Source: Hyphomicrobiales bacterium (lineage in GTDB: Bacteria > Pseudomonadota > Alphaproteobacteria > Rhizobiales > OSC116). Taken from it: a stretch of DNA of 6,571 nucleotides. The stretch is taken from NCBI GenBank assembly GCA_013214985.1, contig JABSRY010000140.1, positions 1 to 6,571 of the forward strand, read 5' to 3'. Made by a program: the position numbers and the translations under genes. The notes beneath the pieces were generated by a model. That model did no database searches and was not told the origin of the DNA. It saw only the letters and a program-made list of their open reading frames with translations. Below, one piece after another: positions 1-6,092 of this stretch; position 1 is the first letter of the stretch; each line of letters opens with the position of its first letter.

Positions 1-252
1 CATGGATCTGGATCCTATCCATTTACGAACTGGCGCATTGATGAATATAGGCATTTTATTTTAGGAATGAAACAATATTTCGAAAATGAACTCGATCAAG
101 AGATCGGACAATTTGACGCTGAATTTCTAATCGGGTTTTTTACCAAGGAACTCGGCACAAATATATATAATCAAGCATTATACGATATGCAAAGTCAGCT
201 AAAAGAAAAGTTCGAATCAATGAACGATATTATATATCAACTTGAAAAATAG
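1..252 (+). CDS. DUF2164 family protein, 5' end outside the window
   Basis: A small protein of unknown function from the DUF2164 family. The frame is open from base 1, giving 83 residues to the TAG stop. The characteristic core is clear: KQYFENELDQEIGQFDAEF, then FLIGFF, then YNQALYDMQ, then an acidic helical tail ending YQLEK. The first ATG in frame is at base 67, but starting there would remove the helix that normally precedes the YF of the core. The upstream in-frame residues (IDEYRHFILGMKQYF) look like that missing helix, so the true start probably lies left of the window; no ATG, GTG or TTG precedes base 67 in this frame. No signal peptide or membrane segment is visible in what is present. 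It converges on the next gene with only five bases between the stop codons and no obvious terminator hairpin. Family recognition is from remembered pattern; the molecular function is unknown. Confidence 0.75.
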   Translation, partial: HGSGSYPFTNWRIDEYRHFILGMKQYFENELDQEIGQFDAEFLIGFFTKELGTNIYNQALYDMQSQLKEKFESMNDIIYQLEK

Positions 253-257
253 TAGTT

Positions 258-740
258 TTATGAGTGAATAATATTAATTTTTTTTAAATATATAATGTCA
301 AACCAAAAAATTATCATTTCTAAATCATTATTAAAATCAGTATTTAACACCTCACAATTGCTTCTAATATAACGTTCTCTTTTTGCTTTCCAAGTATCTA
401 TTGAGCCGTCACCAATTGCAATTGCCTTAGTAATTCTTTCTGTAATATTCCCATAGGTAACAAATTCGAGCTCACGCACTTTTACAATAGCCATGGCAAC
501 GCCATAATAATCTGCAAAAACTAAGACAGTACCAACGTCAGCATGCTTAAGTTCTTGTTTATCAAACCAATCTTTAATTTTAAAAGCGGCGTGTTTTCTA
601 CCAGCTAGTAGGTTGGTTAAATCTTCGGTAGAATCTTCTTCATTATTCGAAAAATGAACAAATTTTACTTTGTCACCATTTTTACTCAATCCATTTTCAT
701 GTAAATATACATCCAAAAACGCACAAAGGTCATCATTCAT
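258..740 (-). CDS. ASCH domain protein, YhfF-like (COG4405 type)
   Basis: Predicted small cytoplasmic ASCH-fold protein, a fold related to PUA and thought to bind RNA or nucleotides; the precise substrate is unknown. Family landmarks are visible (numbered from the TTG start at 758): NLLAGRKHAAF near residues 49-59, where relatives usually have a Lys-Thr-Ala-Thr run; a DVGTVLVFAD strand near 74-83; GDGSIDTWKAKRERY at 116-130, matching the GDxSxxxW signature; and the closing strand EMIIFWFDIIY. Length of about 160 residues is normal. The longest frame begins at a TTG at 758, directly after an in-frame TGA, but the ATG at 740 gives the family-like start MNDDLCAFLDVYL, so I prefer it; neither has a strong Shine-Dalgarno. 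It lies downstream of alkC on the same strand with a gap of about 110-125 bases, so co-transcription is possible but not shown. The HAAF replacement of the usual motif is a mild oddity. Confidence 0.8.
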   Translation of the reverse strand: MNDDLCAFLDVYLHENGLSKNGDKVKFVHFSNNEEDSTEDLTNLLAGRKHAAFKIKDWFDKQELKHADVGTVLVFADYYGVAMAIVKVRELEFVTYGNITERITKAIAIGDGSIDTWKAKRERYIRSNCEVLNTDFNNDLEMIIFWFDIIYLKKINIIHS

Positions 741-866
741 AAGCTCGCCCAACTTCAATCATCTTCTTGCCCCATACATATACTAAAGCTTCATATCGCT
801 TATGATATTATACTTTGTAATGAATTTAGTATAGTTTTGAGCAAAAAATATATGACTAAAGTTTAG

Positions 867-1997
867 TTACATCTCCAACATAAAATCATGCATCGCGTAA
901 CGCGCTCCATTGAGTATAATTTCTAATTTATGTTCACCAGAATAGTATTTACGGGTAGAAATTAGCTTAAACATTTGCTTTTTTCTAATATTTATAGTTT
1001 TTGCAGATCCGACATCCATATTCTTCAGTTTAAATATTTTGGGCGCCAACTTCCCGTTAGATTTCATAAAATAAATAGCATAATCCAATACAAATTTTTG
1101 CGATTTGTTCGATATTAGGTCAAATTCAAACTCTAAGTGGTCACCCATTTTAATTTCAACATTTTTAATGTTTAAATTTTTAACTTCAATATCCAACTCG
1201 TCGGTATAGCCCAATAAAGCAAATGCAGGCGAATAACCTTGTTTTATCAAACCACGGGTTGCCCGCTTGGCAATCCACATTTGGTTGGCATATTTAGCTT
1301 TGGTAGATTTTTTAAGCCATGCTTTACAAGTATCCACTACCAACTGGGGGTGGTCTTTAGATATATCATTCAAGTTGTTTGCAACCGAACGGCGCACATA
1401 TTCCGCATCATCATTTTTCAATAAATCAAGCAGCTCGATAACATCACTCGGGTCTTTAATAAATTGTTTAAGTTGCAACCCCCATGGCAGTTTGGGGCGT
1501 GTTCCTTCACTTATCAACCGCCTCACATCATCACTTTCATGCTCAACCCATTTTAAAAACCGCGCATGGGTTATTGCATAATGCGCGTTTATAAACGGCC
1601 TTATCGCAAATTCTGCACTAAATAATGGCGTTAAAACCTCAAGCACGTCCAAACTCTGGTTCGGGTGGTCTAATCCGTAAACACCCACATAATCAATTAT
1701 CGGCCAAATGCCAAAACCCGCAAATCCATCCAATTTTCTATTATTCTGCCACTGCTTGGCTAACCTAATCAAAATCTTTGCCGTTTTGTCAAAATCTTCA
1801 GGTAAATATTGGTGCAGTATTTCAATTAAATGGTTCACACGGGCCTTTAGCTCTAACGCACTCAAGCCTTTCATCGCATCTATTATAAATTTATCACCGT
1901 TAAATTTTGGGTAAATTTTTTGTAAATTAAACGATATTTTCTCGACCGCTTTAAGCCCCAAACGGTCTTTCATTAAGTTCGTTTCATTGTTCGACAT
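867..1997 (-). CDS. alkC: AlkC-type DNA glycosylase with C-terminal Ig-like domain
   Basis: Predicted 3-methyladenine-type DNA glycosylase of the AlkC/AlkD HEAT-repeat superfamily, which removes cationic alkylated purines without flipping the base, starting base-excision repair in the cytoplasm. The 376 residues begin with the family-like MKDRLGLKAVEKI at residue 9, so the ATG at 1997 or the one eight codons later could be used. Diagnostic blocks are SAEFAIRPFI (127-136), SEGTRPKLPW (163-172) and RRSVANNLNDISKDHP (202-217), all within a helical repeat domain covering roughly residues 10-265. Residues about 270-376 are strand-rich, with KIFKLKN, TRKYYSGEHKLEI and a final LNGARYAM, consistent with the Ig-like domain of the longer AlkC subgroup. 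The gene is divergent from sodB and shares its upstream region of about 120 bases, which may reflect joint stress control. Only a weak GGAT lies before the ATG. Assignment is strong; exact lesion range is inferred from the family. Confidence 0.9.
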   Translation of the reverse strand: MSNNETNLMKDRLGLKAVEKISFNLQKIYPKFNGDKFIIDAMKGLSALELKARVNHLIEILHQYLPEDFDKTAKILIRLAKQWQNNRKLDGFAGFGIWPIIDYVGVYGLDHPNQSLDVLEVLTPLFSAEFAIRPFINAHYAITHARFLKWVEHESDDVRRLISEGTRPKLPWGLQLKQFIKDPSDVIELLDLLKNDDAEYVRRSVANNLNDISKDHPQLVVDTCKAWLKKSTKAKYANQMWIAKRATRGLIKQGYSPAFALLGYTDELDIEVKNLNIKNVEIKMGDHLEFEFDLISNKSQKFVLDYAIYFMKSNGKLAPKIFKLKNMDVGSAKTINIRKKQMFKLISTRKYYSGEHKLEIILNGARYAMHDFMLEM

Positions 1998-2042
1998 TTC
2001 AAATCCATCACAAATTTTGCTAAATATATCATTTAAGTTTAC

Positions 2043-2071
2043 TTGATATATAACAATATAATCTGTAAAGT
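2043..2071 (+). promoter_or_regulatory. candidate sodB promoter
   Basis: TTGATA at 2043-2048 and TAAAGT at 2066-2071 are separated by 17 bases, giving a plausible sigma70-type promoter for sodB. A perfect TATAAT at 2057-2062 lies inside the spacer but has no good -35 partner at normal distance. In such AT-rich DNA chance matches are frequent, so this is a suggestion only. The same interval must also hold the promoter of the divergent alkC gene, for which I could not pick a clear -35/-10 pair. Confidence 0.3.
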
Positions 2072-2077
2072 GCCATT

Positions 2078-2101
2078 AAAACAATAAAACAATAAAACAA
2101 T
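2078..2101 (+). repeat. three tandem AAAACAAT octamers before sodB
   Basis: Three perfect head-to-tail copies of AAAACAAT occupy 2078-2085, 2086-2093 and 2094-2101, ending three bases before the sodB Shine-Dalgarno GGAGG at 2105-2109. The repeat would lie in the 5' untranslated region if the candidate promoter is right. Copy number could change by slipped-strand mispairing without touching the reading frame, and the A-rich single-stranded stretch could act as a translation enhancer or RNA-binding site. Those roles are inference; the repeat itself is directly seen. Confidence 0.9.
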
Positions 2102-2116
2102 GTTGGAGGCTATAAA

Positions 2117-2722
2117 ATGGCATTTGAACTACCAGTCCTACCTTACGCTTATGATGCACTTGACCCATATATGTCAGCAGAAACTCTAGAGTTTCACCAT
2201 GACAAACATCATAACGCCTATGTAACAAACGGCAATGACTTACTAGAAGGTTCAGGCCTTGAAGGCAAATCTTTAGAAGAAGTCATCAAAGCGACTTATG
2301 GTGATGCTTCAAAAGCTGGCTTATTCAACAATGCAGCTCAACATTTCAACCATATGCATTTTTGGAATTGGATGAAAAAAGACGGCGGCGGCGCTATCCC
2401 TGGTGAGTTAGAAAAGAAAATCATCGAAGATCTTGGCTCAGTTGCTGCGTTTCGCGATGCTTTCCTTAAAGCTGGTGCAACCCAATTCGGTTCTGGTTGG
2501 TGTTGGTTAGTACAAAATGCCGACGGCAAGTTAGAAGTTACTAAAACTGCAAATGGCGAAAACCCACTTTTTTTTGACCAAACACCATTACTTGGCTGCG
2601 ATGTTTGGGAGCATAGCTATTATATCGATTATCGCAATGCACGCCCTAAATATTTAGAAGCCTATTTCGACAATATGATTAACTGGGAATATGTTGCAGA
2701 ATTATTCGGCAATGCAGCTTAA
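2117..2722 (+). CDS. sodB: superoxide dismutase [Fe]
   Basis: Converts two superoxide radicals to hydrogen peroxide and oxygen in the cytoplasm. The 201 residues cover the whole Fe/Mn SOD family length. Metal ligands by alignment to the family are His27 (in FHHDKHH), His79 (in HFNHMHFW), Asp162 and His166, the last two in the signature DVWEHSYYIDYRNARP (162-177). Tyr35 is the usual gateway tyrosine. The active-site glutamine sits at position 75 within NNAAQHFNH, as in iron-type enzymes, rather than in the later loop used by Mn enzymes, so iron is the likely metal, though cambialism cannot be excluded. QFGSGWCWLV at 123-132 and the GENP segment at 147-150 resemble alphaproteobacterial SODs. 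No signal peptide is present, so it is cytoplasmic. GGAGG ends seven bases before the ATG, a strong ribosome-binding site. It is monocistronic, divergent from alkC and closed by a hairpin terminator 27 bases after the stop. Confidence 0.97.
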   Translation: MAFELPVLPYAYDALDPYMSAETLEFHHDKHHNAYVTNGNDLLEGSGLEGKSLEEVIKATYGDASKAGLFNNAAQHFNHMHFWNWMKKDGGGAIPGELEKKIIEDLGSVAAFRDAFLKAGATQFGSGWCWLVQNADGKLEVTKTANGENPLFFDQTPLLGCDVWEHSYYIDYRNARPKYLEAYFDNMINWEYVAELFGNAA

Positions 2723-2749
2723 ACAATAAGCACAGTTCAAATATTCTTA

Positions 2750-2779
2750 AGCCTCACATATTTATGTGAGGCTATTTTT
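2750..2779 (+). terminator. rho-independent terminator of sodB
   Basis: AGCCTCACA (2750-2758) pairs perfectly with TGTGAGGCT (2765-2773) around a six-base loop, followed by ATTTTT. It starts 27 bases after the sodB stop. On the other strand the same hairpin lies about 12 bases past the azlD stop but has no uninterrupted T run after it, so it is better for sodB and may only partly stop azlCD transcription. Confidence 0.93.
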
Positions 2780-2785
2780 CTGCGC

Positions 2786-3079
2786 TCAAAAAACAAATCT
2801 TATTGCAAGCAAACCCATTATGCCAATGATCATCGAAACTATGGCATTATTACTAAACCAATATAACAGCAAAGCAAAGGCCGAAACACCTATCTCATAG
2901 GGGCTACCCTTCAAAACAGCAGGTATAAAAAACGATAATATGGCGCAAATCGGCAATATACTTAAGGTCGATTTAATACGAGAATTCTCGGGTATAAAAT
3001 CCGAAGCCACGATGCCAAGCGTACGGGTAAAATAAATAACAAATGGCAATGCCAATATAATAATCCAAGGTTCAACCAT
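2786..3079 (-). CDS. azlD: AzlD family branched-chain amino acid transport subunit
   Basis: Small membrane partner of AzlC. AzlCD-type pairs (also YgaZH and BrnFE) export branched-chain amino acids such as leucine, isoleucine and valine, and loss of control over them gives azaleucine resistance in Bacillus subtilis. The 97 residues fit the family length and contain hydrophobic segments near residues 3-19, 38-56, 62-75 and 79-97. FVIYFTRTLG near 13-22 corresponds to the family's Thr-Arg motif after the first helix, and the tail is almost all hydrophobic, ending RFVF. The ATG overlaps the end of azlC by eight bases (ATGGTTGA), typical of translational coupling and a stable two-subunit complex. 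Substrate preference cannot be read from the sequence. Its end faces the sodB end, with the sodB hairpin between them. Confidence 0.88.
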   Translation of the reverse strand: MVEPWIIILALPFVIYFTRTLGIVASDFIPENSRIKSTLSILPICAILSFFIPAVLKGSPYEIGVSAFALLLYWFSNNAIVSMIIGIMGLLAIRFVF

Positions 3080-3773
3080 TTTCAGTTTCCACTTTCTTAT
3101 TTTTTTGCGGCTCTAGCCAATAATTACAAATACCACCCACCGATACACTGCCTAGCATAATCATTAACTGGCTTGCATCTAATAACACCAAGATTAGCGT
3201 CGTTAACCCGGCTAAAATTAGCGGCAATTTCACACCACCAATTGGTTTTACAAGCATCAACACCAACAAGCCCATATACATCGCGCCCGAGTATGCAAGG
3301 CTTTCCAATATTGCAGCGGTTAAATATTCAGCCACTAACAAACCAATTAAAGTCCCAAAAACCCATAAAGAATAAACCATAATACCAACCCCAGCCATAT
3401 AAATAAACGGGTTGGCCGTATTCTGATTTTTAACGCCTAAAACATAACTAATGTCGGTAAATAAAAATATACTCAAATATTTCTGCAAAAAACCACGGTT
3501 TTTAAAAGTATGTCCCAACACCATACCCGCAAAAATATTACGTGATGCAATTAAAAAACCTGATATTATAACTGTAGCAAATGGCATTGTATCTGCCCAA
3601 ATCGACAAAGTTGCAAACTGCACACTGGCAGCAAATACAAAACTGGTAAATGTCATTATTTCAAAAAACGAAAGCCCTTTTGCAATAGAAGCCGCGCCAA
3701 ATATCACCGCAAACATCGCAGCCGTCAGACCTAAAGGTAGGCTATCAATAGCCCCGCGCCTAAATTCATCCAT
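3072..3773 (-). CDS. azlC: AzlC family permease, branched-chain amino acid exporter large subunit
   Basis: Large membrane subunit of an AzlC/AzlD amino acid exporter in the inner membrane. The 233 residues begin FRRGAIDSLPLGLTAAMFAVIFGA, the usual family opening leading into the first helix, which supports the ATG at 3773. FAASVQFATL (47-56) matches the conserved Ala-x-Gln-Phe helix, ASRNIFAGMVLG (76-87) the Arg-Asn segment, and FTDISYVLG (105-113) the conserved Thr-Asp segment. Hydrophobic stretches near 12-32, 40-60, 64-88, 122-148, 158-176, 183-200 and 202-219 suggest about seven helices, with a short charged C-terminal tail. AGG seven bases before the ATG is the likely ribosome-binding site, but it lies inside a hairpin that also looks like a terminator, so expression may be controlled by readthrough or unfolding. 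The gene is co-directional with the upstream ATPase gene, 77 bases away. Confidence 0.9.
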   Translation of the reverse strand: MDEFRRGAIDSLPLGLTAAMFAVIFGAASIAKGLSFFEIMTFTSFVFAASVQFATLSIWADTMPFATVIISGFLIASRNIFAGMVLGHTFKNRGFLQKYLSIFLFTDISYVLGVKNQNTANPFIYMAGVGIMVYSLWVFGTLIGLLVAEYLTAAILESLAYSGAMYMGLLVLMLVKPIGGVKLPLILAGLTTLILVLLDASQLMIMLGSVSVGGICNYWLEPQKNKKVETENG

Positions 3774-3814
3774 AAAAATACCTAACTAAATATTACATCC
3801 AGTTAGGCACTTTT
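3774..3814 (-). terminator. terminator or attenuator hairpin abutting the azlC start codon
   Basis: Read on the minus strand, TGCCTAACT (3809-3801) pairs with AGTTAGGTA (3787-3779) around a 13-base loop, and the stem can extend through AAAA/TTTT to about 14 pairs. The run of five T ends immediately before the azlC ATG. The mismatch pattern favours the minus strand: the pair is G-U there but A-C on the plus strand. It lies 37 bases after the HerA-like gene stop and so fits as that gene's terminator. Its 3' arm contains the AGG Shine-Dalgarno of azlC, so it may also act as a leader attenuator. The structure is seen; the regulatory role is inferred. Confidence 0.7.
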
Positions 3815-3827
3815 TATATATACGTCT

Positions 3828-3843
3828 ATCAAATTATTTTGAT
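3828..3843. repeat. short inverted repeat between the ATPase gene and azlC
   Basis: ATCAAA and TTTGAT form a perfect six-base inverted repeat with a TTAT centre, eight bases beyond the ATPase stop codon. It has no T tract on the minus strand and is AT-rich, so it is a poor terminator by itself. It could be an operator for azlCD or chance. Confidence 0.3.
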
Positions 3844-3850
3844 GGGTCTA

Positions 3851-5464
3851 TTAAAAACCTTTTTTAAAGCTGCCCAATATGCCCCGAACAATCGCGCCAG
3901 CTAATCGGGTAGATACAGAACGTAAAATAGATTTAGCAACCGTTTCGCCATATCCTTGGCGTTTCGAGCCTTTTGCACCACCCAATAAATCTTCAAAAAA
4001 GCCTCTATCTTGTTGCTTATTCTGCTTGGCTTCTTTGGCTTCAAGTTTTTCGGCTTTTTCGGCCAATTTTGCGGCTTTGGCTGCGTCTTTTTCTGCTTTT
4101 GCTGCCACTTTTGCAGCAGCTACTTCGGCTTTTAGTGCAAGCTTTGCTGCAACCACTTCTTTTTCTGCTGTTACTTTCGCAATAGCGCGGCCTTTAAAGG
4201 TTTCATAAGCAGAATCTCTGTCAACAAGGTCCTCATATTTTCCATAAACATGGCTATTTTCTATAATGTCTCTGCGCTCATCTGTGCTAATCGGTCCCAT
4301 ACGGCTAGATGGCGGTCTAATCATCGTACGCTGCACCATCGATGGCACACCTTTTTCTTCTAATGTCGAAACTAAAGCTTCACCAACGCTAAGTAGCGTA
4401 ATGGCCTCATAACAATCAAAGTCTGGGTTGGTACGAAATGTTTCTGCTGCCACTTTAACGGCTTTTTGTTCGCGCGGCGTATAAGCCCGTAAAGCATGCT
4501 GAATACGGTTACTCAACTGAGCGAGCACAGCATCTGGCACGTCAGTTGGGTTTTGTGTTACAAAATAAACACCAACACCTTTAGAGCGTATAAGCTTAAC
4601 CACCTGTTCAATTTTTTGAATCAGTGCCTTAGGCGCATCATCAAACAACAAATGCGCTTCATCAAAAAAGAACACTAATTTGGGCTTGTCCGCATCACCC
4701 ACCTCTGGCAATTCTTCAAATAATTCAGAAAGCAACCAAAGTAAAAAAGTCGCATATAGTTGCGGCGATTGCATTAATTTATCGGCGGCTAAAATATTAA
4801 CATAACCCTCGCCGCGACTATTGGTTTTTAAAAAATCCTGAATATCCAAAGCAGGTTCACCAAAGAAGTTATCACCGCCTTGGTTTTTAAGGGTTAACAG
4901 TCGGCGCTGAATAGAACCAATGGACGTTCTAGATACATTGCCATATTCAAGCGTAAAATCTTTAGAATTTTCACCAATATGTACCAACATTGCCTTTAAG
5001 TCTTTTAGGTCGAGCAACAATAAACCCAGGTCATCTGCCACTCTAAAGGCAATGTTAATTACCCCTTCTTGGGTTTCATTTAAGTTTAACAAGCGGCTCA
5101 ATAATAACGGGCCCATATCACTAATTGTGGTGCGGATAGGGTGTCCCTGCTCACCAAACAAATCCCAAAACACAACGGGAAATTTATTAAGCTCATAGCC
5201 ATCAAAACCGATGTCTTTAGCGCGTTTGGCTAAAAAGTCTTTATCTTCACCCTTCACAGCAAGTCCAGCCAAGTCACCCTTAACATCGGCCACAAATACT
5301 GGCACACCATCGGCAGCAAAACCCTCGGCCAAAATTTGCAAACTCACTGTTTTACCAGTACCAGTTGCCCCGGCAATTAGGCCATGCCTGTTAGCCAATT
5401 TTAAAAGTAACTCTTCTTCTTTTTGGCTTTTGCCAATGAATACGCTGTCTTCAGAATACATCAT
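3851..5464 (-). CDS. yjgR: HerA-like ATPase, YjgR/DUF853 family
   Basis: Predicted P-loop ATPase of the HerA/FtsK group, matching Escherichia coli YjgR through nearly all its length; its cellular job is not established and DNA or protein translocation is only a family-level guess. GATGTGKT at residues 32-39 is the Walker A loop and LVFFFDEAH at 263-271 the Walker B; VTQNPTDVP (302-310) and LSNRIQHALRAYTP (317-330) are conserved sensor and arginine segments. HPIRTTISDMGPLLLSRLLNLN (108-129) is a family block. Residues about 428-486 are a Lys/Ala/Glu-rich helical or coiled-coil linker longer and more repetitive than usual, followed by the conserved end containing ETVAKSILRS and IVRGILGSFKKG. 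Total 537 residues. Two ATGs are adjacent at 5464 and 5461; AGG is better spaced for the second, so 536 residues is possible. The gene is divergent from the small Gly-rich gene and followed by a terminator-like hairpin. Confidence 0.93.
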   Translation of the reverse strand: MMYSEDSVFIGKSQKEEELLLKLANRHGLIAGATGTGKTVSLQILAEGFAADGVPVFVADVKGDLAGLAVKGEDKDFLAKRAKDIGFDGYELNKFPVVFWDLFGEQGHPIRTTISDMGPLLLSRLLNLNETQEGVINIAFRVADDLGLLLLDLKDLKAMLVHIGENSKDFTLEYGNVSRTSIGSIQRRLLTLKNQGGDNFFGEPALDIQDFLKTNSRGEGYVNILAADKLMQSPQLYATFLLWLLSELFEELPEVGDADKPKLVFFFDEAHLLFDDAPKALIQKIEQVVKLIRSKGVGVYFVTQNPTDVPDAVLAQLSNRIQHALRAYTPREQKAVKVAAETFRTNPDFDCYEAITLLSVGEALVSTLEEKGVPSMVQRTMIRPPSSRMGPISTDERRDIIENSHVYGKYEDLVDRDSAYETFKGRAIAKVTAEKEVVAAKLALKAEVAAAKVAAKAEKDAAKAAKLAEKAEKLEAKEAKQNKQQDRGFFEDLLGGAKGSKRQGYGETVAKSILRSVSTRLAGAIVRGILGSFKKGF

Positions 5465-5634
5465 TCACCTATTATATTATTTTAATTAGTTATTTTTGTC
5501 TATTTTAACCATCACGGGCAAAGATTCCAGATAAATTTTTAATTGCGTATAATTTCCAGTTTATCTTGCATTTTCATATATAATTCCCAATATAAATGCA
5601 TGTGGTAGACAATAATATAATTAGGGATGTTTAA
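5465..5634. promoter_or_regulatory. divergent promoter region of the ATPase and Gly-rich genes
   Basis: These 170 AT-rich bases must hold promoters in both directions. For the plus strand TATAAT occurs at 5548-5553, 5579-5584 and 5616-5621 and TATAAA at 5591-5596, but none has a convincing -35 at 16-18 bases; TTGCAT at 5566-5571 is 19 bases from TATAAA. The 5616 copy overlaps the spot just before the ribosome-binding site and is unlikely. AGATAAA at 5529-5535 and TTTATCT at 5560-5566 form a spaced inverted repeat, and TTCCAG occurs twice (5525-5530, 5554-5559). No single promoter can be assigned. Confidence 0.35.
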
Positions 5635-6036
5635 ATGGAACAAATCATAGCAACAATCGCCGAAAAACTCGGTATCAGCTCAGAATTAGCAACTAAAGCC
5701 GTTGGTATTATCTTAAACCTTGTCGATTCTTCAGTAGATGACGATGTTAAAGAAAAATTATACAACGTATTGCCAGATGCACGTGCATTAGCACAAGCTG
5801 GCGGCGAAGAAGCTGGTGGTGGTGGCCTTATGGGCATGGCTTCTGGCTTATTTGGCGGCGGCGGCGGCGCGATGGGCGCCATGGCTGCAATGGGCAAACT
5901 ATCTGTTGCAGGCTTAGATAACGATCAAATCACCGAAATGGGCAAAAGTCTAATGAGCAGCGTCGGCGATGCTGGCGGCGAAGAGCTAGTTGGTCAAATT
6001 GTTAACTCAATTCCAGGTTTAGATAAGTTTATCTAA
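5635..6036 (+). CDS. small Gly-rich protein, DUF2267/DUF2780-like
   Basis: A 133-residue protein of unknown function. Residues 1-52 form a helical, acidic first half (IIATIAEKLGISSELATKAV, then VLPDARAL) that resembles the helical units of DUF2267 or VcgC/VcgE (DUF2780) proteins. Residues 56-87 are a Gly/Met/Ala-rich linker including five glycines in a row (74-78), coded by five GGC codons, which stands out in AT-rich DNA. Residues 88-133 are a second helical part with GLDNDQI and a closing GGEELVGQIVNSIPGLDKFI typical of alphaproteobacterial relatives. There is no signal peptide or clear membrane helix, although the linker is weakly hydrophobic. AGGGA lies seven bases before the ATG and supports the start. 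It is divergent from the HerA-like gene and closed by its own terminator, so it is probably monocistronic. I am confident it is a real gene but only moderately sure which of the two family names applies. Confidence 0.8.
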   Translation: MEQIIATIAEKLGISSELATKAVGIILNLVDSSVDDDVKEKLYNVLPDARALAQAGGEEAGGGGLMGMASGLFGGGGGAMGAMAAMGKLSVAGLDNDQITEMGKSLMSSVGDAGGEELVGQIVNSIPGLDKFI

Positions 6037-6059
6037 CATTGCTAACTTACATTAACTTT

Positions 6060-6085
6060 AAAAGGGGCTTTTTAGCTCCTTTTTT
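6060..6085 (+). terminator. rho-independent terminator after the Gly-rich gene
   Basis: AAAAGGGGCT (6060-6069) pairs with AGCTCCTTTT (6074-6083) around a TTTT loop, with one G-U pair, and runs into a six-base T tract (6080-6085). It starts 23 bases after the stop codon at 6036 and separates this gene from mutA. Confidence 0.92.
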
Positions 6086-6092
6086 AATATAA

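Noticed and set aside
2..64. A second open frame reading to a TAG at 62-64, as the end of an upstream gene
   Set aside because: Only 20 codons are visible with no recognisable features, and the competing frame matches DUF2164.
807..812. TATAAT on the minus strand, about 50 bases before the ASCH gene start
   Set aside because: No -35 element at a normal distance; such hexamers are frequent by chance in this AT-rich DNA.
843..869. ACTAAA-C-TTTAGT followed by a T6 run on the minus strand just after the alkC stop, as a terminator
   Set aside because: The stem is short, AT-rich and has almost no loop, so it is unlikely to terminate efficiently.
1239..1914. Plus-strand open frames across alkC
   Set aside because: They lie antisense to a well-recognised gene, show no family features and no ribosome-binding sites; they are shadows.
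3879..4208. Plus-strand open frames rich in Ala, Phe, Ser or Leu opposite the ATPase linker
   Set aside because: They are the antisense reading of the Ala/Lys/Glu codons in the linker and have no independent support.
5631..5897. Minus-strand Pro-rich open frame opposite the Gly-rich gene
   Set aside because: Proline runs are the complement of the GGC codons; the plus-strand gene has a good start, ribosome-binding site and terminator.
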